Of a DNA stretch of 50,824 nt, positions 33,672 to 44,289 are shown piece by piece. Origin of the DNA: Mesorhizobium jarvisii (GTDB lineage: Bacteria; Pseudomonadota; Alphaproteobacteria; Rhizobiales; Rhizobiaceae); NCBI RefSeq assembly GCF_003601985.1, contig NZ_QZXA01000023.1:1-50824 (forward strand), read 5' to 3'. Position 1 is the first letter of the stretch. Each line of letters opens with the position of its first letter. The notes beneath the pieces were generated by a model. It was not told where the DNA came from and did not search any database. It saw only the letters and a list, made by a program, of their open reading frames with translations. Made by a program: the position numbers and the translations under genes.

Positions 33672-34895
33672 ATGACTGACGGAAGTGAAAACTCGAGCGC
33701 GACAGGTGAGGTTGCGGTGGTGATCGTCGCCGCCGGCCGCGGCGCTCGTGCCGGGCAGGCCAACGGACCCAAGCAGTACCAGAATATTGGCGGCCGCGCT
33801 GTCATTGCGCACACGCTGGAGATGTTTCTGGCCCATCCGCGAACCGGCCGGATCGTCGTCGCCATCCACGCCGACGACCACGAATTGTTCCGGCAAGCGG
33901 CGGGCGGCCAGGCTGAGCGCGTCACTGCCATCATTGGCGGACCGACCAGGCAGGAGTCCGTTCGGCTCGGGCTGCTTGCGCTGAAGGACCACGCGCCGGG
34001 CCAGGTTCTGATTCACGACGCCGTCCGCCCGTTCGTCGATGCGGAGTTGATCGATCGCACCATCGCCGCCATCGGCAAGAACGAGGGGGCGTTGCCCGCC
34101 CTGCCCATCGCCGACACCTTGAAGCGCGAGTCGGCCGCCGGCGTGGTCGCGGAAACCGTTTCCCGCAGCGGGCTGCACGCGGCGCAAACGCCGCAAGGTT
34201 TTCCCTACGGGCCGATCCTTGCCGCACACGACAAGGCCTATCAACTAGGCAGGCTGGACTTCACCGATGACGCGGCCATCGCCGAATGGGCGCAGATTCC
34301 AGTCAAGCTCGTTCCGGGCTCGCCGGACAATGTCAAACTCACCTGGGCACGGGACATCGCCATGGCGCACCAGCGGCTTTCCAGCGAACGCACACATTTC
34401 CCCGACATCCGCACCGGCAACGGCTACGACGTCCACGCCTTTGAGCCCGGCGATCACGTTACACTGTGCGGCGTCGCGATTCCGCATGACAAGAGACTAT
34501 CCGGACATTCCGATGCCGATGTCGGGCTGCACGCCTTGACCGACGCGCTGCTGGCGACCTGCGGCGCCGGCGACATCGGCACGCATTTTCCGCCGTCCGA
34601 TCCGCAGTGGAAAGGTGCAGCGTCGCGGATCTTCGTCGAACACGCGGCGAAAGTGGTGCGCGAGCGCGGCGGACGCATCGCCAATGCCGACATCACGCTG
34701 ATCTGCGAGGCGCCGCGCGTCGGCCCACATCGCGAGGCGATGACGGCGGCCCTGTCGCAAATGCTGGGGATTTCCGCCGACCGCATCTCGATCAAGGCGA
34801 CAACCAACGAAAAACTCGGCTTTGTCGGTCGCGAAGAAGGCATTGCGGCGATCGCCACTGCCAGCGTGGTGTTTCCCGGCGAGGTGCCGGAATGA
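33672..34895 (+). CDS. ispDF: bifunctional IspD/IspF enzyme of the MEP isoprenoid pathway
   Basis: A 407-residue fusion. The N-terminal IspD half (about 12-235) opens VVIVAAGRGARAGQANGPKQYQ and has IHDAVRPFVD and HAAQTPQGFP; it joins CTP to methylerythritol phosphate. The C-terminal IspF half (from about 240) starts RTGNGYDVHAFEPGDHVTL with metal-binding Asp/His and has LSGHSDADVGLHALTDALL and DIGTHFPPSDPQWKG; it forms the 2,4-cyclodiphosphate. IspE is not included. The fusion is standard in rhizobia. The last codon overlaps pncC by 4 bases. Confidence 0.96.
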   Translation: MTDGSENSSATGEVAVVIVAAGRGARAGQANGPKQYQNIGGRAVIAHTLEMFLAHPRTGRIVVAIHADDHELFRQAAGGQAERVTAIIGGPTRQESVRLGLLALKDHAPGQVLIHDAVRPFVDAELIDRTIAAIGKNEGALPALPIADTLKRESAAGVVAETVSRSGLHAAQTPQGFPYGPILAAHDKAYQLGRLDFTDDAAIAEWAQIPVKLVPGSPDNVKLTWARDIAMAHQRLSSERTHFPDIRTGNGYDVHAFEPGDHVTLCGVAIPHDKRLSGHSDADVGLHALTDALLATCGAGDIGTHFPPSDPQWKGAASRIFVEHAAKVVRERGGRIANADITLICEAPRVGPHREAMTAALSQMLGISADRISIKATTNEKLGFVGREEGIAAIATASVVFPGEVPE

Positions 34896-35374
34896 GCAAC
34901 GCCGAACTCGCAAACTCCCTGCTGCTGGCCTGCCAGCAACGTGGCATCATGCTGGCGACAGCGGAAAGCTGCACCGGCGGCATGATCATTGCCGCGCTCA
35001 CCGACATTGCAGGCTCCTCGGCGGTGGTCGACCGCGGCTTCATCAGCTATTCCAACGAAGCCAAGATGGACATGCTCGGCGTTTCCGCCGAAACGCTCGA
35101 CGCGCATGGAGCTGTTTCGCGCGAAACGGTCCTGGAGATGGCGGCCGGCGCGCTGGCGCATTCGCGCGCGAGCCTTTCTCTTGCCGTTACCGGCATTGCC
35201 GGCCCAAGCGGAGGTTCGGCCGACAAGCCGGTCGGTCTCGTCTGGTTCGGCCTTGCCCTGGCCGGCCAGCCGGTTGTCGCCGAGCGCCAGCTGTTTGGCC
35301 ACAAGGGCCGCGAATTCATCCGCCACGAGACGGTGAGACATGCGCTGCAACTCGGCCTGCGCGCGCTTGGATAA
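34892..35374 (+). CDS. pncC: nicotinamide-nucleotide amidase (CinA C-terminal family)
   Basis: A 160-residue stand-alone CinA C-terminal domain. Signatures are MLATAESCTGGMIIAALTDI with the catalytic Ser/Thr region, GFISYSNEAKMDMLGV, HGAVSRETVLEMA and VTGIAGPSGGSADKPVGLVW. It deamidates nicotinamide mononucleotide to nicotinic acid mononucleotide, recycling NAD breakdown products. It starts within the ispDF stop codon (ATGA). The short length without the N-terminal COG1058 domain is usual here. Confidence 0.92.
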   Translation: MSNAELANSLLLACQQRGIMLATAESCTGGMIIAALTDIAGSSAVVDRGFISYSNEAKMDMLGVSAETLDAHGAVSRETVLEMAAGALAHSRASLSLAVTGIAGPSGGSADKPVGLVWFGLALAGQPVVAERQLFGHKGREFIRHETVRHALQLGLRALG

Positions 35375-35397
35375 GGCATGGACTCACTACGATAGCG

Positions 35398-35853
35398 TCA
35401 TGCCGGCGCAACCCCATAGATGACGTCGGCACGCTTTTCGAAAGCCTCGGCGAACATGCGGAAGGCGCGGTCGAACATCGTGCCCATCAGCGCGCCCAGA
35501 ATGCGGCTCTTGAACTCATAGTCGATGAAGAAGCGGACGGCGCAGCCGGCGCCATCGGGCTCGAAACGCCAGACATTGCTCAGGTATTTGAACGGGCCAT
35601 CGATATATTTCACGTCGATGGCGTTCTCATCGGGCTTCAAAAGCACCTGTGTCGTGAAGGTCTCGCGGATCGCCTTGTAGCCGATGCTCATGTCCGCCAG
35701 GAGAACGGTACGTCCGTCACGCTCCTTGCGCGAGCGCACCGTCAGCGCTTCGCAAAGCGGCAGGAATTGCGGATAGGCCTCGACATCGGCCACCAGCGCA
35801 AACATCTGTTGCGGCGTATGGGCGACGCGGCGGGTGGCTTCGAATTTCGGCAT
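35398..35853 (-). CDS. RatA/Coq10-type START-domain protein
   Basis: A 151-residue SRPBCC fold protein opening MPKFEATRRVAHTPQQMFAL, then ADVEAYPQFLPLCEALTVRS. The conserved helix is IDYEFKSRILGALMGTMFDRAF. The family includes mitochondrial Coq10, which binds ubiquinone and aids its delivery to respiration, and E. coli RatA, described as a ribosome-association toxin. In alphaproteobacteria a ubiquinone role is more likely. It lies 10 bases after lipA on the same strand, so the two are likely co-transcribed. Confidence 0.88.
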   Translation of the reverse strand: MPKFEATRRVAHTPQQMFALVADVEAYPQFLPLCEALTVRSRKERDGRTVLLADMSIGYKAIRETFTTQVLLKPDENAIDVKYIDGPFKYLSNVWRFEPDGAGCAVRFFIDYEFKSRILGALMGTMFDRAFRMFAEAFEKRADVIYGVAPA

Positions 35854-35863
35854 TCAACCAGCG

Positions 35864-36829
35864 CTAGACCGACTTCTGAAGCTGTGCTTCCCGCGCCGCG
35901 CGCAGCCGGGCGAAATCGTCGCCGGCATGGTGCGATGAGCGCGTCAGCGGGCTCGATGCCACCAGCAGGAAACCCTTGGTCCGGCCGATCGTCTCGAAGG
36001 ACTGGAACTCTTCGGGCGTGACGAAGCGGATCACCGGATGGTGCTTCTTCGACGGCTGCAGATACTGGCCGATGGTCATGAAGTCGACATTGGCCGTGCG
36101 CAGATCGTCCATCAGCTGCAGGATTTCATTTCGCTCCTCGCCCAGGCCGACCATGATGCCGGACTTGGTAAAGATCGACGGGTCGAGTTCCTTGACCCGC
36201 TGCAACAGCCGGATCGAGTGGAAATAGCGAGCGCCCGGCCGAACCTTCAGATAGTTCGACGGCACGGTTTCGAGATTGTGGTTGAAGACGTCGGGCTTGG
36301 CCGCCACCACGATCTCCAGGGCGCCGTCCTTGCGCAGGAAATCCGGCGTCAGGATTTCGATCGTGGTCGACGGCGTTGCCGCGCGGATCGCGCGGATGAC
36401 ATCGGCAAAGTGCTGCGCACCGCCATCGGCAAGATCGTCGCGGTCGACGGAGGTGATGACGACGTGGCTCAGCCCCATCTGCTTGACGGCATGCGCGACG
36501 CGCGCCGGCTCATCGGGATCTAGCGCGGTCGGGATGCCGGTGGCGACATTGCAGAAAGCGCAGGCGCGCGTGCAGATCTCTCCCATGATCATGAAGGTGG
36601 CGTGCTTCTTTTCCCAACACTCGCCGATGTTGGGGCAACCAGCCTCTTCGCAGACCGTCACCAGCTTGTGCGATTTCACGATCTCGCGCGTCTCGGCATA
36701 GCCCTTGGAGACCGGCGCCTTGACGCGAATCCAGTCGGGCTTGCGCAACACCTCCTGGTCGGGCTTGTGCGCCTTCTCGGGGTGCCGCAGCCGTGGTGCG
36801 TTGGCGATCGTGTCGAGGACAGTAACCAT
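35864..36829 (-). CDS. lipA: lipoyl synthase
   Basis: A 321-residue radical-SAM enzyme that inserts two sulfurs into octanoyl groups on lipoyl domains. The auxiliary cluster Cys60, Cys65 and Cys71 is in VCEEAGCPNIGECW, and the radical-SAM cluster Cys86, Cys90 and Cys93 in CTRACAFCNV. The C-terminal RSSHHAG supplies the Ser ligand. Its substrates, the E2 and E1-beta lipoyl domains, are encoded a few kilobases upstream on the same strand, the usual pdh-lpd-lipA order. Confidence 0.97.
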   Translation of the reverse strand: MVTVLDTIANAPRLRHPEKAHKPDQEVLRKPDWIRVKAPVSKGYAETREIVKSHKLVTVCEEAGCPNIGECWEKKHATFMIMGEICTRACAFCNVATGIPTALDPDEPARVAHAVKQMGLSHVVITSVDRDDLADGGAQHFADVIRAIRAATPSTTIEILTPDFLRKDGALEIVVAAKPDVFNHNLETVPSNYLKVRPGARYFHSIRLLQRVKELDPSIFTKSGIMVGLGEERNEILQLMDDLRTANVDFMTIGQYLQPSKKHHPVIRFVTPEEFQSFETIGRTKGFLLVASSPLTRSSHHAGDDFARLRAAREAQLQKSV

Positions 36830-36901
36830 CTGAACCCTGGCTTTTCTCGCGACCGCCCGTCGGCGATCGTCACTTTATCGTCATCTAGGACTTTTCAGCA
36901 C

Positions 36902-36932
36902 AAAGAAAAAGGCTGCAGCGGCGCATGCCGCT
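36902..36932 (-). terminator. rho-independent terminator after the GlsB-like gene
   Basis: On the minus strand AGCGGC (plus 36927-36932) pairs with GCCGCT (plus 36917-36922) around a 4-base loop, followed by GCAGCC and the run TTTTTCTTT (plus 36902-36910). It lies 35 bases past the GlsB-like stop codon. Confidence 0.6.
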
Positions 36933-36966
36933 ACAACCGTTTTCGCATAGCCGGGAACGGTACCGA

Positions 36967-37224
36967 CTAGCGGCGCACCAGGCGACCGACCCAGATCAGC
37001 AGACAGGCACCGATGAAGCCGGTAATCAGATAGGCGGTCCAGCCGACGCCGAACGGGCCGAAATTGAGGGCCTGCAGGATGGCGTTCAACACGACCGCGC
37101 CAACGATACCCATGATAATGTTCATGAAAATGCCGGTGTTGCTCTTCATGACCATTTCGGCGAACCAGCCTGCCAGGCCGCCGATGATGATGGCTGCGAT
37201 CCAGCCCACGCCGTTCAAGTGCAT
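36967..37224 (-). CDS. GlsB/YeaQ/YmgE-family stress-response membrane protein
   Basis: An 85-residue inner-membrane protein of the transglycosylase-associated (Gly-zipper) family. It starts MHLNGVGWIAAIIIGGLAGW and has three hydrophobic helices rich in Gly, including GIFMNIIMGIVGAVVLNAIL. Members are induced by stress and in Gram-positive bacteria anchor Asp23-type proteins. A strong ribosome site AAGGAGAAGG precedes the ATG. It has its own terminator downstream and sits between lpdA and lipA. Confidence 0.9.
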   Translation of the reverse strand: MHLNGVGWIAAIIIGGLAGWFAEMVMKSNTGIFMNIIMGIVGAVVLNAILQALNFGPFGVGWTAYLITGFIGACLLIWVGRLVRR

Positions 37225-37323
37225 ATGCCTTCTCCTTGCGCGCGTAAAAATGCATGCGGAAACGAACTGCCTTGCCGCCGAGTTCCGGCGGCGTTCGCGG
37301 CTGAGTCTCCTGCTGCGAATCTA

Positions 37324-38769
37324 TCATGCGTTCAAGGCGCGGCCATAGGCGTCGAGCACGCTCTCCTTCATCATCTCCGACAGCGTCGGATGTGGGAAGA
37401 TGGTGTGCATCAGCTCTTCCTCGGTCGTCTCCAAGTTCATCGCCACGACAAAGCCCTGGATCAGTTCGGTCACCTCGGCGCCGACCATGTGGGCGCCGAG
37501 CAGCTGACCGGTCTTCTTGTCGAAGATGGTCTTGATGAAGCCCTGGTCCTCGCCAAGCGCGATCGCCTTGCCGTTGGCGGCGAACTGGAAGCGGCCGACG
37601 CGGATATCCTTGCCTTCGGCCTTGGCCTTGGCTTCCGTCAGGCCGACGGAGGCGACCTGCGGATTGCAGTAGGTGCAGCCAGGGATCTTGAGCTTGTCGA
37701 TGGCATGCACGCCGGGGAAATTGGCGATCTTCTCGACGCACACGACGCCCTCATGCTCGGCCTTGTGGGCAAGCATGGGCGGGCCGGCGACATCGCCGAT
37801 GGCGTAGATGCCCGGCACATTGGTCTTGCCGTAACCGTCGACGACGACGCAGCCGCGATCCGTCTTCACGCCGAGCGCTTCAAGGCCGAGATTCTCGATA
37901 TTGCCCTGGACCCCGACGGCCGAGATCATGCGGTCGGCGGTGATCTTCTCGACCTTGCCGTCCTTCATCTCGACATGCGCGGTGACCGAGTTGGCGCCCT
38001 TCTCGACCTTGGTCACCTTGGCTTCGAGAATGATCTTCATGCCTTGCTTCTCGAACTGTTTTTGCGCGAATTTCGAGACCTCGGCGTCCTCGACCGGCAT
38101 CACCGCCGGCAACAGTTCGACCACCGTCACCTCGGCGCCCATGGTGCGATAGAACGAGGCGAATTCGATGCCGATGGCGCCCGAGCCCATCACCAGCAGC
38201 GATTTCGGCATCTCCTTCGGCACCATGGCCTCGAAATAGGTCCAGATGAGCTTGCCGTCCGGCTCGATGCCGGGCAGCGCGCGCGGGCGGGCGCCGGTCG
38301 CCAGGATGATGTGCTTGGCTGTGTAGGTGCCCTCTCCCTTGACGCCCTTCGGCACAGGCGGCTGTGGTTCCATCGGCTTCTTGGCCGTCTTGGAGACGAT
38401 GACCTCACCCGGCTTCGACAGCTTGGCTTCGCCCCAGATCACGTCGACCTTGTTCTTCTTCATCAGGAAGGCAACGCCGCCATTGAGCCGCAGCGAGACT
38501 TTGCGCGAGCGGTCGACGACGGCCGACGTGTCGACGCTGACCTTGCCGTCGAGCTTCAGGCCATAGTCCTTCAGATGATCGGAATAGTGCATGATCTCGG
38601 CCGAACGCAGCAGTGCCTTGGTCGGTATGCAGCCCCAGTTGAGGCAGATGCCGCCGAGATGTTCGCGCTCGACGATGGCCGTCTTGAAGCCGAGCTGGGC
38701 GGAACGTACCGCCGTGACATAGCCGCCGGGGCCGGAGCCGATGATGATGACGTCGTAGTTCTCAGCCAC
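37324..38769 (-). CDS. lpdA: dihydrolipoyl dehydrogenase (E3)
   Basis: A 481-residue flavoprotein that reoxidises dihydrolipoyl groups with NAD. The FAD motif is DVIIIGSGPGGYVTAVRSAQ. The redox disulfide Cys42-Cys47 is in GGICLNWGCIPTKAL. The NAD-binding region is LLVMGSGAIGIEFASF, and the catalytic His-Glu pair is in MHTIFPHPTLSEMMKE. It is the third component of the pyruvate dehydrogenase complex encoded upstream, separated by a hydrolase and a membrane-protein gene. Confidence 0.97.
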   Translation of the reverse strand: MAENYDVIIIGSGPGGYVTAVRSAQLGFKTAIVEREHLGGICLNWGCIPTKALLRSAEIMHYSDHLKDYGLKLDGKVSVDTSAVVDRSRKVSLRLNGGVAFLMKKNKVDVIWGEAKLSKPGEVIVSKTAKKPMEPQPPVPKGVKGEGTYTAKHIILATGARPRALPGIEPDGKLIWTYFEAMVPKEMPKSLLVMGSGAIGIEFASFYRTMGAEVTVVELLPAVMPVEDAEVSKFAQKQFEKQGMKIILEAKVTKVEKGANSVTAHVEMKDGKVEKITADRMISAVGVQGNIENLGLEALGVKTDRGCVVVDGYGKTNVPGIYAIGDVAGPPMLAHKAEHEGVVCVEKIANFPGVHAIDKLKIPGCTYCNPQVASVGLTEAKAKAEGKDIRVGRFQFAANGKAIALGEDQGFIKTIFDKKTGQLLGAHMVGAEVTELIQGFVVAMNLETTEEELMHTIFPHPTLSEMMKESVLDAYGRALNA

Positions 38770-38785
38770 GGATTTTCTCCTTCAG

Positions 38786-39421
38786 TCACAATTCCAGCAT
38801 GACGCGCACGACCGATGTCAGCGCCTTGCCGATGTTTCGCGTGTTTTCGGCATCGAGATGGACGCCGTCGAGCGGTGTGGTTTGCGCCACCGTGCCGGCG
38901 TCGAAGAAGCCGCAGCCGACTTCGTCGGCGAGCGCCGCATATTGTGGGGCGAGCTGCTTCGACGCCTCATCGCCGCCGGCAAACATTTCCCTGAAGTCGG
39001 CATTTTCGGTGCGGCTTACAACGGGCGGCGAGACAAGGAGTATCTGTGGCGCCGGCCAGTCGAACGGATAGTCATGACCACGCACGATGTCGATCAACCG
39101 TTGGATGCCTTGCTTGGCCGCGACCGGATTGCCGTGAATCCAAGGCTTCATGTCGTTGGCACCGAGCATGATGACGATCAGATCGATCGGTGCATGCGTC
39201 GTCAGCACCGTCGGCAACAGCCGCGCACCGTTGCGATCGGCACCTGCCAGATGATCGTCGAAGGCCGTGGTGCGGCCATTCAGGCCATCGGCGATGACCT
39301 GGACGCCACCGCCTAGACACGCCTGCAGAACGCTTGGCCAGCGGTCCTGCAGCGCATGGCGCCCGCCTTCGGCGTTGTAACCCCAGGTCAGCGAGTCGCC
39401 GTAGCAAAGCACCGTCTTCAT
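38786..39421 (-). CDS. SGNH/GDSL hydrolase
   Basis: A 211-residue esterase-type protein. It starts MKTVLCYGDSLTWGYNAEGG, with the nucleophile Ser in the GDSLTWG block. The oxyanion Gly/Asn lie in IDLIVIMLGANDMK, and the Asp-x-x-His pair is DGVHLDAENTR near the C terminus. It resembles the arylesterase/acylhydrolase members of rhizobia; the natural substrate is unknown. No signal peptide is visible. Its start overlaps the preceding membrane-protein gene by 4 bases, inside the pdh-lpd run. Confidence 0.9.
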   Translation of the reverse strand: MKTVLCYGDSLTWGYNAEGGRHALQDRWPSVLQACLGGGVQVIADGLNGRTTAFDDHLAGADRNGARLLPTVLTTHAPIDLIVIMLGANDMKPWIHGNPVAAKQGIQRLIDIVRGHDYPFDWPAPQILLVSPPVVSRTENADFREMFAGGDEASKQLAPQYAALADEVGCGFFDAGTVAQTTPLDGVHLDAENTRNIGKALTSVVRVMLEL

Positions 39422-39834
39422 GCGTTCACCTGTGCATTCATCAATCCGCGTCCCACCCGCCAGCGTACGAACAGCCAGTGAACCAGCACCGTGGCCAGGT
39501 TTGGCAAGACCAGGCCGGCGACGATTGGAAGGTCACTTCCCCACTGGCGCTTGTCGACCGGCTGCGAGAACGTCCAGCCGATCAGGCCGAGCCCGACAAG
39601 CACGAACAGGACAATGGTGCAAAGGGCCAGCCAGTCGATGATCGCGGGTGCATTCGAAAAGAACTGCGCGACGAAAAACACGATCGCCACGACGATGGTG
39701 ACAAGCGCGGACGCCATGAACACCAGAATGTATTCTTCCTGCGCATCGGTTGCGATGGCCAGTCCGAGCGCGACCAAACCGCCGGCAAACCAGGAAATGA
39801 AAAAGGCGAAAAGGCTGGTGAAGAATTTCCGCAC
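39418..39834 (-). CDS. hypothetical four-helix membrane protein
   Basis: A 138-residue protein with hydrophobic segments at about 5-25 (FFTSLFAFFISWFAGGLVAL), 37-58, 66-86 and 103-123. The basic C terminus (VRWRVGRGLMN) should be cytoplasmic. It starts with GTG at 39834 after AAAGGAAAAGG. No family is recognised, but the gene sits between pdhC and the SGNH hydrolase with tight spacing (15 bases and a 4-base overlap), so it is part of the pdh transcript. Confidence 0.78.
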   Translation of the reverse strand: MRKFFTSLFAFFISWFAGGLVALGLAIATDAQEEYILVFMASALVTIVVAIVFFVAQFFSNAPAIIDWLALCTIVLFVLVGLGLIGWTFSQPVDKRQWGSDLPIVAGLVLPNLATVLVHWLFVRWRVGRGLMNAQVNA

Positions 39835-39849
39835 GAGCCTTTTCCTTTC

Positions 39850-41211
39850 CTAGACCAGCATGCCCATCGGGTTCTCGATCAGCCGCTTGAAGGCGACCAG
39901 CAGTTCGGCGCCGAGCGCGCCATCGACAGCGCGATGGTCGGTCGACAAGGTCACCGACATCACGGTGGCGATTTTGATCTCGCCATTCTTGACCACAGCC
40001 CGCTCCTCACCCGCGCCGACCGCCAGGATCGTCGCATGCGGCGGGTTGATGACGGCGGCGAAGTCCTTGATGCCGAACATGCCAAGGTTGGAGACCGCCG
40101 TCGTGCCGCCCTGATACTCCTCCGGCTTCAGCTTGCGGCTGCGGGCGCGGCTCGCCAGATCCTTCATCTCGTTGGAGATGGTCGACAGCGTCTTTTCGTC
40201 CGCATGCCGAATGATCGGCGTGATCAGGCCACCGGGGATCGAGACGGCAACGCCGACATCGGCATGCTTGTGCTTGACCATGGCACTTTCGGTCCACGAG
40301 GCATTGGCATCCGGCACAGCCATCAAGGCCATCGCCATCGCCTTGATGACCATGTCGTTGACCGACAGCTTGTAGGCGGGAGCCTCGCCCTTGTCGGTCT
40401 TCTTCATCGGGGCGGCGGCATTGATCTGCGTGCGCAGCGCCAGCAATGCGTCGAGTTCGCAGTCGAGCGTCAGATAGAAATGCGGGATGGTGGACTTGGC
40501 CTCGACCAGCCGCCGCGCAATCGTCTTGCGCATATTGTCGTGCGGGACGAGTTCGTAGGAGCCTTGCTCGAACAACTTCAGCACCTGGTCGTCCGACATC
40601 GCCTTCACCGCCGGAGCAGCGGCCGCAGGCGCGCCGGCAGGAGCCTTGGCGGCGGGAGCTGCCTTGGCGCCGCCGCCAGCAATCGCGGCATCGACATCGG
40701 CCTTCACCACGCGGCCATGCGGGCCGGTGCCGGTCACAGCCGACACATCGACACCGGCCTCCTTGGCGATACGGCGCGCGAGCGGCGATGCAAAGGTGCG
40801 CTCGCCAGTCGCATGGCCATTGGCGACCGGAGCCGGCTCTGCCTTCGAAGCGGCTGCGGCAGCAGGTTCAGCCTTTGGTGCCTCAGCCTTGGGAGCGTCC
40901 GCTTTCGGCGCTTCGGCTTTCGCCGGTGCTGCACCGCCACCACTTTTTGCGGCGGCGCCCGCATCCTCGCCCTCGGCCGCAAGCACGGCGATCAGCGCAT
41001 TGACCTTGACGCCTTCGGTGCCGGCAGGAACGACGAGCTTGGCCACCGTGCCCTCGTCGACGGCCTCGACCTCCATCGTCGCCTTGTCGGTCTCGATCTC
41101 GGCGATGACATCGCCCGGCGAAACCTTATCGCCCTCCTTGACCAGCCACTTCGACAGATTGCCCTCTTCCATCGTGGGCGAGAGCGCCGGCATGGTGATG
41201 TTGATTGGCAT
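39850..41211 (-). CDS. pdhC: pyruvate dehydrogenase E2, dihydrolipoyl acetyltransferase
   Basis: A 453-residue core enzyme that moves acetyl groups to CoA. One lipoyl domain (1-80) carries the lipoylated Lys in IETDKATMEVEAVDE. An Ala/Pro/Lys-rich linker with PKA-type repeats (about 95-125) follows. The peripheral-subunit-binding domain is ASPLARRIAKEAGVDVS with TGTGPHGRVVKADVD. The catalytic domain ends with the active-site His in LSTDHRAVDGALGAE. The lipoyl domain is nearly identical to that of the preceding pdhB gene. Confidence 0.97.
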   Translation of the reverse strand: MPINITMPALSPTMEEGNLSKWLVKEGDKVSPGDVIAEIETDKATMEVEAVDEGTVAKLVVPAGTEGVKVNALIAVLAAEGEDAGAAAKSGGGAAPAKAEAPKADAPKAEAPKAEPAAAAASKAEPAPVANGHATGERTFASPLARRIAKEAGVDVSAVTGTGPHGRVVKADVDAAIAGGGAKAAPAAKAPAGAPAAAAPAVKAMSDDQVLKLFEQGSYELVPHDNMRKTIARRLVEAKSTIPHFYLTLDCELDALLALRTQINAAAPMKKTDKGEAPAYKLSVNDMVIKAMAMALMAVPDANASWTESAMVKHKHADVGVAVSIPGGLITPIIRHADEKTLSTISNEMKDLASRARSRKLKPEEYQGGTTAVSNLGMFGIKDFAAVINPPHATILAVGAGEERAVVKNGEIKIATVMSVTLSTDHRAVDGALGAELLVAFKRLIENPMGMLV

Positions 41212-41229
41212 TTTGTCCTCCCGGCCGGT

Positions 41230-42615
<1,386 letters not shown>

Positions 42616-42630
42616 GTCCTGGCTCTCCCC

Positions 42631-43668
42631 TTACAATACGATATCGGTCCAGAGCTCGGACGGATCCGGCTCCGCATCGTTCTGGGCAAATTCGGCGGCG
42701 TCGGCGACGATGTCGCGAACCTCCTTGTCGATGGTCTTGAGTTCGTCCTCCGTCGCCCACTTCTTCTCGATCAACCGCGCCTTGACCTGTTCGATCGGGT
42801 CATGCTCGGAGCGCATCTTCTGCACTTCTTCCTTCGAGCGGTATTTCGCCGGGTCGGACATCGAGTGGCCGCGATAGCGGTAGGTCTGCATTTCGAGAAT
42901 GATCGGCCCGTTGCCGGCGCGGCACCATTCGGTCGCCTGATCGCCGGCGGATTTGACCGCACGCACATCCATGCCGTCGACCTGGATGCCGGGAATCTTG
43001 AACGAGGCGCCGCGATGCGAAAAATTGGTTTCGGCCGACGAGCGCGACACCGAGGTGCCCATCGCGTAGCGGTTGTTTTCAATGATGTAGATCACCGGCA
43101 GCTTCCACAGCGAGGCCATGTTGAAGCTTTCATAGACCTGGCCCTGGTTGGCGGCGCCGTCGCCGAAATAGGTCAGCGAAACGTTGTTGTTGTCGCGGTA
43201 GCGGTTGGCGAACGCCAGGCCCGTGCCAAGCGACACCTGCGCGCCGACAATGCCGTGGCCGCCGTAAAAATGCTTTTCCTTGGAGAACATGTGCATGGAG
43301 CCGCCCTTGCCCCGCGACAGGCCGCCACGTCGTCCGGTCAGCTCGGCCATGACACCGCGCGGCGAAAGCTCCATGGCCAGCATGTGGCCGTGGTCGCGAT
43401 AGGCTGTGATCATCTGGTCGCCATCGATCAGCGCCATCTTCATGCCGGTGACGACAGCTTCCTGGCCGATATAGAGATGGCAGAAGCCGCCGATGAAGCC
43501 CATGCCGTAAAGCTGGCCGGCCTTTTCCTCGAAGCGGCGGATGAGCAGCATGTGCCGATAGGCGGCAAGCTCTTCTTCCTTGGTGAATTCAGCGGGCTTG
43601 GGCGCGGAAAGCCCTGATTTGCCTTCGGATTTCGATTTGGCAGGCGCTTTTCTGGCTGCGGTGGCCAT
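42631..43668 (-). CDS. pdhA: pyruvate dehydrogenase E1 alpha subunit
   Basis: A 345-residue subunit that binds thiamine diphosphate. The TPP motif runs from TYFGDGAANQGQVYESF to IIENNRYAMGTS. The phosphorylation-loop-like segment RYRGHSMSDPAKYRSKEEV is present. A Lys/Ala-rich N-terminal tail of about 20 residues (ARKAPAKSKSEGK) precedes the fold. It is first in the pdhABC run; the 193 bases upstream, back to the ftsB-like gene, should hold the operon promoter. Confidence 0.97.
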   Translation of the reverse strand: MATAARKAPAKSKSEGKSGLSAPKPAEFTKEEELAAYRHMLLIRRFEEKAGQLYGMGFIGGFCHLYIGQEAVVTGMKMALIDGDQMITAYRDHGHMLAMELSPRGVMAELTGRRGGLSRGKGGSMHMFSKEKHFYGGHGIVGAQVSLGTGLAFANRYRDNNNVSLTYFGDGAANQGQVYESFNMASLWKLPVIYIIENNRYAMGTSVSRSSAETNFSHRGASFKIPGIQVDGMDVRAVKSAGDQATEWCRAGNGPIILEMQTYRYRGHSMSDPAKYRSKEEVQKMRSEHDPIEQVKARLIEKKWATEDELKTIDKEVRDIVADAAEFAQNDAEPDPSELWTDIVL

Positions 43669-43861
43669 GCATCACTCCCTGTTGGCGTCTCTTTGCGGAC
43701 ATTAGGGCAGGATGAACTCCGCCCTGGGAAGATCAGCTCTCCCCACCGATTTATGCAAGGCTAACACGCGTCAGAGCGTTGCGCCATGACGAATTTGCAT
43801 AGCTGGCATGCGCCTAAGCGATTAAAATCATTGAAAATATTGTCGATTAACTGAAATTCAG

Positions 43862-44185
43862 TTATTTCGACGAGGCCGGCAACATGATGGTGATTTCATC
43901 GGCCTGGGACAGATTGAGCGCCCTGCGCGCCTGCTCGTCAAGCATGTCCTTCTCCAGCGTGCCGTCATGCATGAGCCGAACGCGCCGTTCGAGTTCCATC
44001 CGGCGCGCCTTGATCGCATCGAGCTGAGCCTGCAGCGCAACCGTCTGGGCTTCCAACTGATATTTCGAATTGATGCCGAACTCGCCGTGATAGGCATGGA
44101 AGCCGAAATAGGCCAGGAACACTACGCAAAGCGAAGGGATGATCAGCCGACCGGTGTTTCTCTGCTTGTGCTGACGCGTCCACAT
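43862..44185 (-). CDS. ftsB: FtsB/DivIC-family septum formation protein
   Basis: A 107-residue single-pass membrane protein. The basic N terminus is followed by a membrane helix at about 14-33 (LIIPSLCVVFLAYFGFHAYH). A coiled coil follows (about 40-80: YQLEAQTVALQAQLDAIKAR) with the family segment LDEQARRALNLSQADEITIM. It would join FtsL and FtsQ at the division septum. It lies between eno and pdhA, where ftsB is found in many proteobacteria. Confidence 0.88.
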   Translation of the reverse strand: MWTRQHKQRNTGRLIIPSLCVVFLAYFGFHAYHGEFGINSKYQLEAQTVALQAQLDAIKARRMELERRVRLMHDGTLEKDMLDEQARRALNLSQADEITIMLPASSK

Positions 44186-44289
44186 GACCGATTCCCCATG
44201 GTCGCAAACTCAAACGACCTGCAACCTTTTTCGCCTGATTGTGCTTAACGGACGGTTACGGAGACCGCCCCGCGACAAGCCAAATGAGA

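Noticed and set aside
36881..36966. Hydrophobic frame ending TVVAACAAAAFFFVLKSPR on the minus strand after the GlsB-like gene
   Set aside because: No start codon or ribosome site fits it, and the sequence is accounted for by the terminator hairpin and its T-run.
36925..38802. 625-codon plus-strand frame opposite lpdA
   Set aside because: Complete overlap with an unmistakable dihydrolipoyl dehydrogenase; no recognisable motif in the antisense product.
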